From Panaeolus papilionaceus (taxonomy: Eukaryota; Basidiomycota; Agaricomycetes; Agaricales), in assembly GCA_015501605.1 (NCBI GenBank), contig JADNRZ010000032.1, positions 310,001-374,000 of the forward strand: a DNA stretch of 64,000 bases. The letters run 5' to 3'. Below are positions 41,351-52,939 of the stretch, in pieces. The position numbers were made by a program, and so were the translations under genes. The first letter of the stretch is position 1. Each line of letters begins with the position of its first letter. Under the pieces are notes generated by a model, which had not been told where the DNA came from, made no database searches, and was given only the letters and a program-made list of their open reading frames with translations.

Positions 41351-43702
41351 TTAAGAAATCCGGTCCATCGTGAAGAGAAACGGAGTGCGTCGATGGTGAG
41401 GGGGTAAAATGGATGACTCATAGTTATAAGAGACGTCAGTGTAAGTAGCCCATGCACAAGACTGTGGGCTGTCAGGGTTTGAAGATGGCGTTTGAGTCGA
41501 CGTGGTCAGCCCAACAGTGCTGGAAACAGCGAGCGGAGTTCGTGCCCTAGGACGTGGCTCTGACATGGCAGGCGAGGACCTAGGTGGCAACGATGACGCA
41601 GTTGAAACCGAGGACACGAGCAGTGACGTTGAGGCGCGGATGGATGCGTCTCCCAGAGCTTACTCAGGCAGGAAAGGAAGCCAGCTTAGACTAATAGTAT
41701 CTCCCTCAAATGGCTCATCATCGCTGTCGTGAACACTCCAGACATCAGAGGATGTAGGTCCTGAGCCTGTCCTATACTCCGTCTCTATACTGGGCTCAGA
41801 AGCCGTCCTGTAAACCAGGGGCCCGGAAGAAATTGATATGTAATCCGAACCAGGAAGGGAAGAAATGGTATCAAACGACTTGAACGATGAAACCGAAGGG
41901 GGCGATGAGAGTGCTGGAGCTGTCGAACTTGGAGCTTGCGAGAGAAGTAGTGAGATACTGTCCCGATGCCGCATCTGTAACAACTCGTGCAGGAACTGGA
42001 ACAGGTTATCGAACAGGTGTAACGGAAAGCGAATTCGTTGTCGTCGTCGCGGTCAATGTTAACATTGTCCTGGTGAACTCGGTGAAGTCTGATGAGGTGC
42101 ACACATGGTAACCAGTTTCGCTAGATGAATTTAGAGTAAAACTTCTAATCTCGCCGCTGACAGATATTGGCGAATGCCATGTTTGAAGACTGTAGGATCC
42201 AGAACCAGGAGTGTAGCTTCCCCTCTGAGTGTATTTCCCGTTCCGCTCCCCGTTATGCTTGCCGTTTAGCTTTCTGTACCAATGAACTGTACACGGTAAC
42301 TGGTGAGCCTCTTAGCATTCCTGACGGATTCCTAGAAAGAACTGGCCAGAATACGATATCGCGACAGAAATAGATGTCGGGCTTTACCGACCTGGTAAAC
42401 GACAGACTTGAATTCTTCATCGAAGTCAGTCATCGAACCACTGCAACGACGAGAATTGCACCTTTGAGTAATGTCGCCACAGTACACATATCCCTGGTTC
42501 TGAATAACGATATCGTTAACCGTCCCGGGATGATAAGAAGACAACAAGGAAGATTGACGAGAAAGGCCAGAGGTGCTGGCGTGGAAGTCTGATATATCTT
42601 GGAGAGCGCTGAGCGATGGAACGAAAACTGTAGAGCGAGACCTGCTGCTGACACAATTAACGCTCTAATGAAGCCAGTAGGGGATCGAGCGATGGAGACA
42701 GAGTCTGGGACCGCGACGGGACGATTGGCTGCTTTGCTATAACCAACGTCAACATCTGCTATAATGAGGGAGACAAAAATAAAAATACTAACCATAAGCG
42801 ATTGACCCGTTTGCGTCTTTCCAGAAAGCTCTCTGCAGCCAACCTTTCCACACTGTCCGCATACGTCATATGGAAGTGCACCAGAATATCCCATAGTCGC
42901 TAACCATTGACCTCGTCCGTTTGTTGACGCGCCGCAACAGTTCCAACATCGTCCAACACCTTCTTAAATTGGAAAAAGTGTAGATTCAACACCGGTGCAG
43001 TTCAGAAGACCCAATGCGACAATTCCTCGACCTCCACTAGGGCAAGCCAGGAAAGCAAGAGCATGCAGGGGTAGAGCAGGGCCTGGCATCGTTACTAGCA
43101 GTACAGAGGTAAAGCATGAACGTTGAGGTACCACAATCAATGACAGGATATGAAGAGACTAGACACAGAGAGAGAGACATGTCAGAAACATAATATGACT
43201 AAGAGGGGAAAATGATACTTACAGGTTCAGTGCTTCGGATGTAGGCGGAAAGCTCATTCGTATCAAGCCCTGGAAGGAAAACACTACTTCTCCTACTCCT
43301 TCTGCCAGTGATGCCAGAGGTGTCACTGGAGTCTCCAGACGTTGGCCTGGTTGGTGTTACATTCGGATTGCTGACTTGCCTGGACTCCCTGAGCCTAACA
43401 CGAGCACCTTCAACCCTTGTGTGTCTGGTGTGGCATTTGACGGAACTGGAGACCGAGGGGGAAATGTTGGTAGAGAAACAAATGAAGGAAAGCCCATGCA
43501 AGTTCCGGAATAGATGAACGTACCAGTGGCAGAGGGAAACATTGGTCCAACTGAGGATTATGAGCCATAGCGCCGAATACACAGGTTTTCCAGACTTGAT
43601 AAGTACATGCACTTTCTTACGACGTTGCGGATGTCTATAAGAGTTCATGAGTCTGAACGTTGAAGGTGGGTGTAAAAGGACAAATATTGGAGGTGGAGCC
43701 AC
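41351..43702 (-). CDS. Uncertain multi-exon gene, product unknown
   Basis: Several minus-strand pieces look coding but could not be joined with certainty. The 5' piece at 43223-43640 contains RKKVHVLIKSGKPVYSA and ends SVFLPGLDTNELSAYIRS at a perfect gtaagtat donor. Around 43000-43170 is a frame with PGPALPLHALAFLACPSGGR. At 42332-42590 is PGTVNDIVIQNQGYVYCGD and onward. At 41680-42030 there is LHLFDNLFQFLHELLQMR followed by a Ser/Asp-rich stretch. The 3' piece at 41351-41650 is Ser/Pro-rich and ends at a TAA. It may be one gene, two genes or a decayed gene. No family is named. Confidence 0.3.
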
Positions 43703-44415
43703 AGAATCAATCAGTTGGAAGAACGAGAACTAGAACTGCTCCGAGCTTGGTCTGGGCCCACAATTTCAGTTGAAAGAACCCTTTGAATATGCAAGATGTA
43801 CCCATGTTGACCATCTGTTGCTATGGACCCTTGTCAAGTCGACGTCCTGCTTGGAAGTAAGTATCATGGAGGTGCGAGATACATGGACATCAGCTTACGT
43901 CAACATAGGTAACTTCAAACATTGACAAAGAAAAGAAACAAAGTCCCATCGTCAACTACGTCCACACTTTGATCAGATCACAATTCAGAGGACGTCGTCT
44001 AGATCGCATTATCATACATGGTAGAAAGGTTCACCTTATAACAATGGGCATTGGTCCCTTTGTCCTGGGTAAGTAAACATATATATATATATATATTGCA
44101 GCGCTTGGCCAAATAGTAACCACTCCCTTCTTCTCGAGCTTGTATGTATGGATTCCGAAATGTGTTTCATCCCAGGAGGCCTATATCCAGGAGAGTCATG
44201 GGAAAGCGTTGTTCAAGACGATACACTGGATGAACAAGAGCCAGAATACCCGTATTGGGCAAGTAGTTGGTACACTGTTTTATATTCAGAACGCGTCGTC
44301 TCACATGTTTCGCCGATAATCGACTCACAGGCGGGTTTTTCTCCTAACTGTCTTCTGGATCATATGCCTCTCTGAGCTTTTATATGCGAGTTACAATGAT
44401 TCATTATTAAAATAA
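43703..44415. other. Possible plus-strand exons and an AT microsatellite; no confident gene
   Basis: A frame at about 43930-44052 reads SPIVNYVHTLIRSQFRGRR to a gtaagt donor. After a possible intron containing the (at)n run at about 44078-44096 it continues ALGQIVTTPFFSSLYVWIPK to a stop before 44330. The 5' side could not be joined in phase, so this is left as an uncertain fragment. Confidence 0.3.
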
Positions 44416-46134
44416 TCACATCGTATTCGAATCTGAATCAAATAAGGCACGAATAGTTTGGAATGCAGTCATCACCCGTTGCTGTAGACTTCCATTTCCA
44501 ATCATCACTGCTTGAATTGACCAGTAGTTCACGGTAACGTAAACGATGCTCAATCCAGCGGTGAGATATAGTAGAAAGGTGGTTGTAGTGCTCTGTCGTC
44601 TTCCGGTAACTACAAAGAGTTATTGGTACTGCAGATCACGACACAGACACGTGTAGACTCACCACTGGGTTGTGTTTCCCAAATGACTATGTCTGCAAAT
44701 TCAGTACTGGATCCGGGGACGCTTCCTGTGGCGAGAACAGTCTTCTTGGCCTTAGACTGGTGGGTATAATACTATTCATCGTTGTTACAATAGGGTAATG
44801 TTGAACTGTAATCAAAGCGGGGGATCATGACTCACAGTGACACAAAGGACAGGAGCTGAGTCTAAGATGGTACTCATGAGTAGGCGGATGACATGCGTAC
44901 GATGCAGACAGATTTACCATTCATCCTCAAGATCTGGTGAGGGAGCTCTTTGCTAAAAAAATTCAAAAAAATCTTTCCATAGTGGCTTCCCATCGCGATG
45001 CAAGATTGAGCAGGAATGATAGCCACAGGAAGCGCAAGACCAGCACCCTCTATTTTTTCTCGAAAGATTTCCCGTATTTTGTCACCGCGTTTCAAGCAGT
45101 AGCTTTCGAATGCGAAGTTGCTTGCGTTGTACACAGCAATGAAATTTTCATCTGGGTCAACTGAAATTTCGGCGCTACAATACGCATCAACAAGATGAAA
45201 AAAAAAATTGAGGTGAGGCTTGAGGCTTACATATGTGCCCTAATTGGAAGGTTCACCAATTGGGTTGCTTCCTCTACGTTCCAAATTCTACAGTCGCACA
45301 GGTTAAAATCGCAGACGATGTCGATGCTATTAATTCGGCTTACACTACGCAGCAATCCTGATACGCAACCAGGAGTGCCGAAGGCATAGATTTCATCCAA
45401 TGGACGCCGGTGACCCAGTCAAGATCAGGATCAAGCGGGCGGTCCAATGCTGGTAGTTCGAGTGTTTGAATCAACTCCAGGGACTCTTTCCGAGAGAGAG
45501 CAGGATGTGAGACTGCGGGAGGATTTTTAGATGTGAAGGTTGCTCACCAACAGAGGAACCCTTGGGTATGTGGAACACAATCGCAGAGTGGTGTAGCGAA
45601 CAAGCCAGCATCTCAGGATTGGGTGATTGTCTCAAAAATCTCACTTCCCTTGAAGTCCAGCTTTTGGAACGGGAACTGCGGATGACTGGCTGGATTCTTG
45701 CAGTTGTCGATGCTGTAGAGAGCTGCGACAGTATATATTAGTCAAGCTTGAGGGTGAATGCAATATGATGGAATGATGTGCACCAGTCCCAAGTTTATGT
45801 CAAGCTGCACCAGCAAGCCCGTTGTCGTTCCTACTAAAAGTGTGTACGGCCGTAAAAAGAGGACCGATGAGAAAAAGACATTCATGGTGGTGATTCCAAA
45901 TAGCTCCTCGAGTCGCTCGATAGGAAAGGATGCGATGATCCTATACGATTTCATACTCCAAACACAGAGCTCGGATGTGGCGAGGGGTTCAGTGGATTGG
46001 CTGGGGTCATAGTCGGACTGGACGGACGTGCCGAGAGATACCAAAAGACTGCCATCAAGATTGAAAACAAGATCATTTACCACTCCAGCGTGGTGTCGAA
46101 AACAATGCGCGAGTCGAAAAAGTGGGGGAGGCAT
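44416..46134 (-). CDS. WD40-repeat protein with C-terminal transmembrane helix (445 aa, 8 exons)
   Basis: Exons (minus) are 45784-46134, 45548-45722, 45344-45512, 45231-45287, 44918-45174, 44836-44861, 44663-44771 and 44416-44609. All eight join without a stop. WD40-like blades are seen in HHAGVVNDLVFNLDGSLLVS, ELCVWSMKSYRIIASF, PNPEMLACSLHHSAIVFHI, LLVAYQDCCVVIWNV, ISVDPDENFIAVYNASN and VLATGSVPGSS...IVIWE. After the propeller comes one hydrophobic helix (TTFLLYLTAGLSIVYVTV) and a tail of about 40 residues. A cytosolic propeller anchored by a C-terminal helix is the layout of Sec12/PREB, but no specific Sec12 motif was verified, so the role is open. It is divergent from the transposase gene. 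Confidence 0.75.
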
Positions 46135-46560
46135 ATGAGATATATCGGTGAGAAGGTGGTTCGAGAGGAAGGAGGTTTAAAAGGACATTCAAATCCAGAT
46201 CGGTTTTGGTTATGTGTCATTGTCACCAGCCTTCGCAACTCTTGTCAAAGCGTCGATTCATGAGCATGATCACTGTACAGGAACAAAGCTGGGACAAACA
46301 TGACGTTGTTGTTCCATATTTATGGTGCAGGAGTTGCAAGGGATCAATCAGATTCAATCGCAAGGCCACAACTCATTCAAACTATTGGCCGAAGGCGACA
46401 ACCACCACTGTTTATCCCTGTATAATAAAGCATTTAGCTCAGCTGTGCCCGCCAACAACATGGATCGTGACCTGACCTTAAATACTGGAATACTGGAAGG
46501 AAAAAAGTACTTCTTGAACCACTTGCCACTTAAGATCATTGTATATCCCAGCTCGTCATC
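46135..46560. other. Divergent promoter region (WD40 gene / transposase gene)
   Basis: These 426 bp separate two head-to-head start codons. A 5' terminus of the CACTA element should fall here or within the WD40 gene, but no CACTA inverted repeat was recognised. Confidence 0.4.
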
Positions 46561-49500
46561 ATGTCGTTAACCCAAGAAGACCGCCGTTATCACCGTAGAA
46601 GGCAGTGGGAGGAGGGACGTGTTCGATCCGTCGCGCAAACTTTCGAACGCAATGTCATAGACATATGTGATATCGAGAATCTTTCCCTGAACTCGGTTGA
46701 AGGTACATGCGGTGCTCCGACCTTCCTCAACACAGAAACAGAACAAGGCCCTCGTTCAGAATTTATATCCGAAAGGCTGGCCATGATTTCGGAGGATTTA
46801 ATTGCCAATTCAATTCTCCCTTCAGCGGACGCTTCTGAAATCATCTTTTCACATCCCCCTTCTGTTTCTCCGTATCCGCTCGACCATCGAAAAGATCTTC
46901 AGCTACTGGACAGCCATCGCCCTAACAATCCCCTTCTCAATGCAGAAAGATGGATTACGTCGTCCTTGTCTGCCTTATCCAACGAGTCTTGGAGCCAACA
47001 TAGCAGATATGTCCCATTGTGTTCCGAGTTGATGTCAAAAGTCAAAGCTCAGGAGGACGCTATTCGAAAACTGAAGGACCACTTGTGGCGCCAACAAAAG
47101 AAGGAAAGTGACCAATGGACGAGTCCTGGGGCACACATTGTGAATACAAGTATGTGCGGTTTTGTGATTCGAAACTGCGATCGCTAATTTTATTTGTAGT
47201 TCCATACATGTCGAAACCATTCCTGCATTGCCACCCAGCGACACTGGCCTGTTACCTTATGGCCTGCTCAGCCCACATATACTCCAATTTATCGCTGTCA
47301 GAAACCGATTCTCTTCTCCTCATTTCCAAGCACTTGGTCCGTTCCATGGAACAGCCAAGACCAGATCCAGAACTACCCTTAGGTGCAATTGAGAATTGCG
47401 TTCCAGCGAAGACGGAAACAGTCTTATCCCGTCTAAACCTGGAGCCTAAAACACGCTCATACGTCACCTGTGTTACTTGTTTTAAGACCTACCCACCAAA
47501 CAATAAAGGACATTACCCACCAATCTGCGAGCATCAACCAACACCATCATCACCTCCGTGTAACTCTAACCTACAACGAGAGAAACGATTAGCCAATGGA
47601 ATGACTTTGTCTGTACCAATCCGCCTATATCTCCATCACGAGCTTGAGGATTGGATAGCTCGGTTGTACTCCTCGCCAGAAATGGAGGATATGCTGGATC
47701 GTGATCTGCGCTCGTCATCATCAAACCGGGTTAGACAAGAGGTACAGGACATTTGCGACGCCCCCGGAATCCAGCAATTTCTAGGGCCTGATGGCCTCCC
47801 TTTTATTCGAGAACCAGGCCGACAGGGACGCCTGCTCTTTGGTATGAATATGGACAGCCTAAATCCTCATAAAAACATGGAGGCGGGAAAAAAGGCATCC
47901 GTTGGTGCAATGTATCTGGTTTGCCTAAACATCCCGACACACTTACGTCTCAAGCGTCGCAACATGTTCCTAGTTGGTGTCATTCCAGGACCAAGAGAAC
48001 CGTCACAAGAAGAGGTCAACTACATCCTTGAACCCCTGGTTGATGATCTTGATTCTATCTGGCAGCCAGGCTTCTATCTTGCCGCCACGCACAAATATCC
48101 CGCCGGCCGCCCTGTGATTGGTGCCCTCATACCTTTGATCTGCGACTTGCTCGCTGCTCGACTGATCAGTGGGTGTGCTGGACACGCATCTAACAACCAC
48201 TTCTGCTCCTTCTGTCTACTCAAAGCCCAGCGTATGAACATGTTTGACTACTGGAATTGGCCCTCTCGTTCCCGAGAAGAACACCTCCACATGGCACTCG
48301 AATGGAAGAACGCCAGCAGCCAGGAGGAGCGTGATGCCCTCTTTCGGAAAAATGGCGTCCGCTGGACAGAGCTTCTCCGCTTACCCTACTGGGATCCAAC
48401 ACACTTTGTTGTTATCGATGTGATGCATGCACTTTTTCTTGGACTTCTCAAACACCATGTCAGGAACGTCTGGGGGATGGATGCCACTCTAGATGATTCC
48501 GATCCCCTTGTCTCAACTGGCGACGAAAACTTCTCCCCGAAGAAATTGGAAAAGGCTCGCACCGCCCTAGATGAGGGAGACTACGAGAGCTTAGGTAAAT
48601 CCCGGACAGTGGAATTGCAGCAACTTTGTAAAGAGAGGAAGCTCCCTTATGGTGGTCGCAAGCAGACTATTCTTGCTACACTCATAGCGCACGTAAGTGG
48701 AATTATCCCTCTTCCTTGTCTAGTCTGTCTAACAAGATAAGTAAATTAGACCAAGGACGAAGAAATTACCCTGGATGGCTGCCTGACGGATGATGAAAAT
48801 CATCCAGAAGGTGATGATGAAGATGTGCGTACAAATAGTCTTTTCCGTGCTACTATACATGCATCGTTCTGATAACCCACGCAGGTTTCCACTGGTGACG
48901 AAGAAGCTACTCCACTGCCGTCCAAACGACGGCAGGCCAAAAAGCCAGTTATCATCGGAAAGCAGACCTTGGAAGAAATTCGCCATGACATGAATCTCAT
49001 CACTTTACCTAGTTGGGTTTCACCGGCACCCAAGCGCCCTGGAGAGTCGAAGACTGGAAAACTTAGCGCTGACCAATGGAAGGTCTTTTGCACCGTTAAT
49101 TTGGTCGTTACTCTTGGCCGTCTTTGGAATGCTGGTGCTGGGACCTCAGACCCAACTACGCCAGAAAAGGAGCGAAAGCGCGCCATGTTTGCCAACTTCA
49201 TGCATCTTATTGCAGCTGTGAAGCTTGCCTCTATGCGCGTAATGACAGAGCAGCGCATCACCGAGTTTACCTTCCATATCCACAGCTATCTGACATCACT
49301 ACAGAAGCTATATCCTTGGACAGGGATCACACCGTACCAACACATGTGTCTTCATCTACCTGACTTGCTGAGGAGGTTCGGTCCAACGCATGGATGGCGC
49401 TGTTGATGTTTTGAGCGTTGCAACGAAGAGGTGCAGAGCACTTTGACAAACCATAAATTTGGTATGCACCTGATTCCTCACTTTAAGCCTGACATCGTCC

Positions 49501-50216
49501 TCTGACGTACTTGGCTCAATCATACAGGGGATATGGAGTGCACCGCATTTCGCAAGTTTTGCTTTAAACAAAATTACGAAATGGCACTGCAGACGGACGA
49601 CTTTCCAGAAGAATCACGCCCTTTAATTGAGGAATTACGAGCGAAAATCTCAAAATCCCAAACACCAGGTTCAGGAACACTGAAAGAAGACTTATTTTTC
49701 CAACCAACAGCCGCCTCACAAAAAGTCAACAATAAAGTGCTTCCCCCATACTGGCTTGGCTTACTCAAGGACTATTTGAGTCGCACCGACCCTAACTGCG
49801 ACCAAAACTCTATTTCTGCTGAGGCTCACGTCGCACAAGAGATCAAACACCAGGGTGAAACGTTCAGCGCCTGGTCTCGCTCCAGAAAGCATAGCACGAT
49901 ATATTACTGTGAGCCCACTGGCGAAACTTGGGCAGGGCGAATTGCAGGGATTTTCACGCACTCACGCATTTCAAACAGGGAGCCAAAAGTTGAAACATTT
50001 TTCCTTATGGAACGGTTCAAGGCATTCAACCCTACGTCCAAAATGTCGGACCCCTATGAGGCATACAGCAGCGCTGGTAAACTCTTCCTACCAGATACAT
50101 ATGATGGTTTGATGATCATCCCTTTCTCTGATGTTCTATTCCATTTTGCCTCTTACGAATACTGCTTGAGTGAAGAGGAAAATGCCATGCTGGCTCTTCC
50201 GTTGGCTAAGTGGTAG
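46561..50216 (+). pseudogene. tnp2-type transposase (CACTA/EnSpm superfamily), one in-frame stop
   Basis: Exons are 46561-47149, 47200-48692, 48750-48824, 48885-49461 and 49528-50216 (about 1140 codons). Exon 1 opens MSLTQEDRRYHRRRQWEEG. The catalytic region shows the tnp2 family signature: FGMNMDSLNP, SVGAMYLVCLNIPTHLRL, VGVIPGPREPSQEEVNYIL, LVDDLDSIW, a zinc-like GCAGHASNNHFCSFC, and DPTHFVVIDVMHALFLGL. A SAP-like motif precedes the third exon (LQQLCKERKLPYGGRKQTIL). Exon 5 carries a C-terminal block of the kind found in mushroom CACTA transposases. A TGA at 49404-49406 interrupts GWRC-CFERCNE, where the family reads straight through. Everything else is open, so the loss is recent. Confidence 0.88.
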
Positions 50217-51172
50217 CCCCGAGATAGTGATAGTCCGTGGTTGGTTTCTGGGTGATAGGGTAGATCATACTATAGTTATCGTATAAATTCTAGTTTTCGC
50301 CGCTTTTATGCAGTGATGGTCCTAAATAACTAGCAATAAGAGAAAGGAGAAAGAAGGTCAAGGAAAGGTGAGGTTTCAGTGAGCCGGATGCCAAGTGGCT
50401 GTAGCACAGTACCAAGCACTGAAGGGAAAGGGAGGGTAAGGGTGAGAGGGAAATGAAATGAAATGGATGTGTCCTTGAAGACGCTACTGACGACGGGAAG
50501 GAGGAGGGAGTGTCGAAGGAATCGAAGGGGAAGGCCTGTTCAGTTATGTTTGTCTTTTCACGGAGATGGCGTGACAGCTGCCTGGACGCATGAAAGCGTT
50601 TTGAATGGGAGGATCTGGGTCGAGAACAGCTTGGGGTTCAATATTCAATACCGGCGCCTCGAGTCACCAGCAAAATTTACCATTATCATCCATAGCCGGT
50701 GGATATCAGGGTCACCGTCTACCAGCTTTAAATACCCACCAGAAAAGCGGATGTGAATAACCTCGAACCTCGGTGCCTTACGATAATTCGATTAGAGTGA
50801 TAATTTGATTATAGTGATGAGTGCCATTGTAGAAATACAATCAGACAAATACCGGAGCTCATGCGGGGCTACCAGGTGAAACAACGACAACTCGAATGTT
50901 GGGAGGTAAAACGAGGTAAGGAAGATATAATCACGGCGCAGTTGACGTAGAAGGCGAATCGTCGCTTTGGATGGGTAGGTATTCGCATGCACAAGGTATT
51001 GAGATACTGATAGGGTGGAACTTGGGGATGTCAACGTCTACATCTTACCGTCGCCTAGAGTAACGGAGCTGAAGGGGAGTATGTGAATGAATACGTGATC
51101 TGTGAATACGGAGGGGAGGGGAGATTGGTTCGCGAGAGCAAACATCGATCTAGCATTGTACAAGGTGGTAGA
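50217..51172. other. Intergenic, downstream of the transposase
   Basis: No gene is supported. The element's 3' terminus is expected within this interval, but its inverted repeat was not identified. The sequence near 50400 is purine-rich. Confidence 0.4.
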
Positions 51173-52698
51173 GGACGTCCGCATAATGTCTGAACCCTAG
51201 ACGACAACAGCGATCTATTTCCGTTATATAATTTATCATAAAGTAAATGCGACAGTCACAGTGTCAAGGCAGAGCACAAATCATGCGGCATGTATAAGTT
51301 TACTTGGAAGTTGAGAGTGATGTTGGGATTGCCAAGGGCGACATAGACGTTCCAAATATCGATATCTGTACCTCAAGGTGGCTGATCTCATCATGTAGTC
51401 GGATTCGAATGGCATGAGGAGTCGAATATTAGGTTGAGTTACCTGTGCCCGCGATCGGTTCTCAAGCGTGACTAGTATGTGTCTGCTATCATCGCTCAAT
51501 CTCGCTTCAGGTTAAATGTGCTTGACAAGTTCTTGCTTGTCAGGAGGAAATACATTATTATTAAGCATCAAGGCAACCCTGTGGGTTCCTCGACGTCTGA
51601 ACATAACTTTAGGTGGAACACAATATGTGAGTACAGGAGGTCTGGCGGGGTTCGTCTACTTGAGGCTGCACAATTTATAATCTGTGTAGAAGTAAAAATC
51701 AGCATCCGCTTGCGCGTATGAGAGCTGGTATAATAGGCAACCACATACCAATCACAAGATCAGCATCTGAGGGGACACCGAATCGAGGGTTCCCAGATGA
51801 TCCAAAAGCCAAGTCCGAAGGGATAATGCAACGTCTCGTCTCGTTGAGTTTCATACCTTGAACAGCTTTGCTGAATACCTCAGGCAAGACAGTGTTATCA
51901 CCGACGAGAAATTCAAGCTAGTAGAGTGATATAATCAATGAAGCGTAACAAGAAGGAAATAAAAGACGCACTGCGCTCTTGCTTTCGCCATTGGTGTAAA
52001 ACACCTCCTCTGGATTAGCATGGTTCCGAATGAACAGTCGGACGAAGGCTCTGGACGAAAACGTCGCACAAGGGCCTTCACCCTCCTCAGCAACAACATA
52101 ACCAAACTTGACTGGTGCTGCTTTAGCCTTTCCTTTCTTGTCGATTTTGAGTTCCGCGATTGCTTTCTGGGTGCTCGTGGAAGCCTCCGGACGTCGATAA
52201 GGTTGTGCGGCGTTACGAGGTTTTAAGCTTGTCGCACCGTTGGATGAAGAAGTTGGACTGGATGCTCGGGTGCGCCGTTCTCTTCGACTCTCTCGACGGG
52301 CACTACTTTTCGTGGGTGAACGCTGTGCGACTTCTTCGAATGGCGAGGATTGACGTTGGTCCTTGTTGACGGCTGTCAAAGTAGGACAGTCTGGAGCTGG
52401 AGCCGATATCAACATGAGTTGAGACAAAGCAAGCAACACGGAAGAATTAGGACATACGCATTCTCGAGCAAGCGATAACATCGACAGCGCTGTTGGTGCG
52501 TGCTCAGGTTCAATGCGTATATGCCCATAGAAGAACAAAAACTGACCAAGCTCCTTGTCGAATAAGTGTATAGGTGTGTCCTGGTTCCAAAGGGACAGAG
52601 AAGTAAGCGTGTTCGATCTGGGTTTGCATTAGTATTTGGTAATAAAACAAGGGGTCATAATCCACGAACGACATTGCACACTAAATGGCACAGAATGC
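51173..52698 (-). repeat. Inverted segmental duplication, right arm (~1.5 kb)
   Basis: This is the reverse complement of 33444-34969, with no indel and one mismatch noticed. It lies wholly inside the intact FKBP gene and its 3' flank, which marks this arm as the likely source. Confidence 0.97.
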
Positions 52699-52939
52699 TG
52701 TCAATAGCGTCTTCTTGGTCTCCAACAGAGATACTGACGACCGTCCTATCCTCGTTGTCGATGATGTTGTCATGGTCAATGAAAAGTGCAGCACTAATCA
52801 AGGTGAAGTGTCTTGTTGGGGTTATTGATACGGGCTTGTCATCCAATCGGTAAATGCTGTCGTGTCAGATCAGATACGAGGGAGGAGCATGAAGTGAAGG
52901 AACCTACACAAGAGGAGCGTCAACAGATTGAGTCGGCAT
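51656..52939 (-). CDS. Nucleoplasmin-like + FKBP-type protein, intact second gene (310 aa, 7 exons)
   Basis: Exons (minus) are 52908-52939, 52673-52856, 52547-52617, 52458-52489, 51972-52390, 51749-51917 and 51656-51681, with a consistent phase. Residues 1-105 follow the nucleoplasmin-like pattern (VSITPTRHFTLISAALF, YTLIRQGACAVDVIA). A basic Ser/Arg/Glu linker follows (SARRESRRERRTRASS). From about residue 200 an FKBP domain reads KFGYVVAEEGEGP, LEFLVGDNTVLP, AVQGMKLNETRRCIIP, LAFGSSGNPRFGVPSDADL. The pocket Trp of classical FKBPs is replaced by Phe (EVFSKAV) and the Phe-Asp pair is not conserved, as in the 25979 paralogue. The chaperone-like role may therefore outlast the isomerase role. 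Intron positions in the N-terminal half match the paralogue. Its 3' two-thirds are copied inverted at 33.4 kb. Confidence 0.82.

Noticed and set aside
44148..44375. 75-codon ORF resembling the first exon of the 31434 gene (ends ...YPYW before gcaagt)
   Set aside because: The similarity is superficial, the donor would be GC, and another frame through the same bases looks more coding (LGQIVTTPFF...).
49404..49406. In-frame TGA of the transposase read as recoding (selenocysteine or read-through)
   Set aside because: No recoding element is evident and Agaricomycetes are not known to use selenocysteine; a point mutation in a transposon is the simpler explanation.
46135..51172. Terminal inverted repeats of the CACTA element
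   Set aside because: Several cact/agtg words were inspected on both sides, but none paired convincingly as inverted ends with a 3-bp target duplication.
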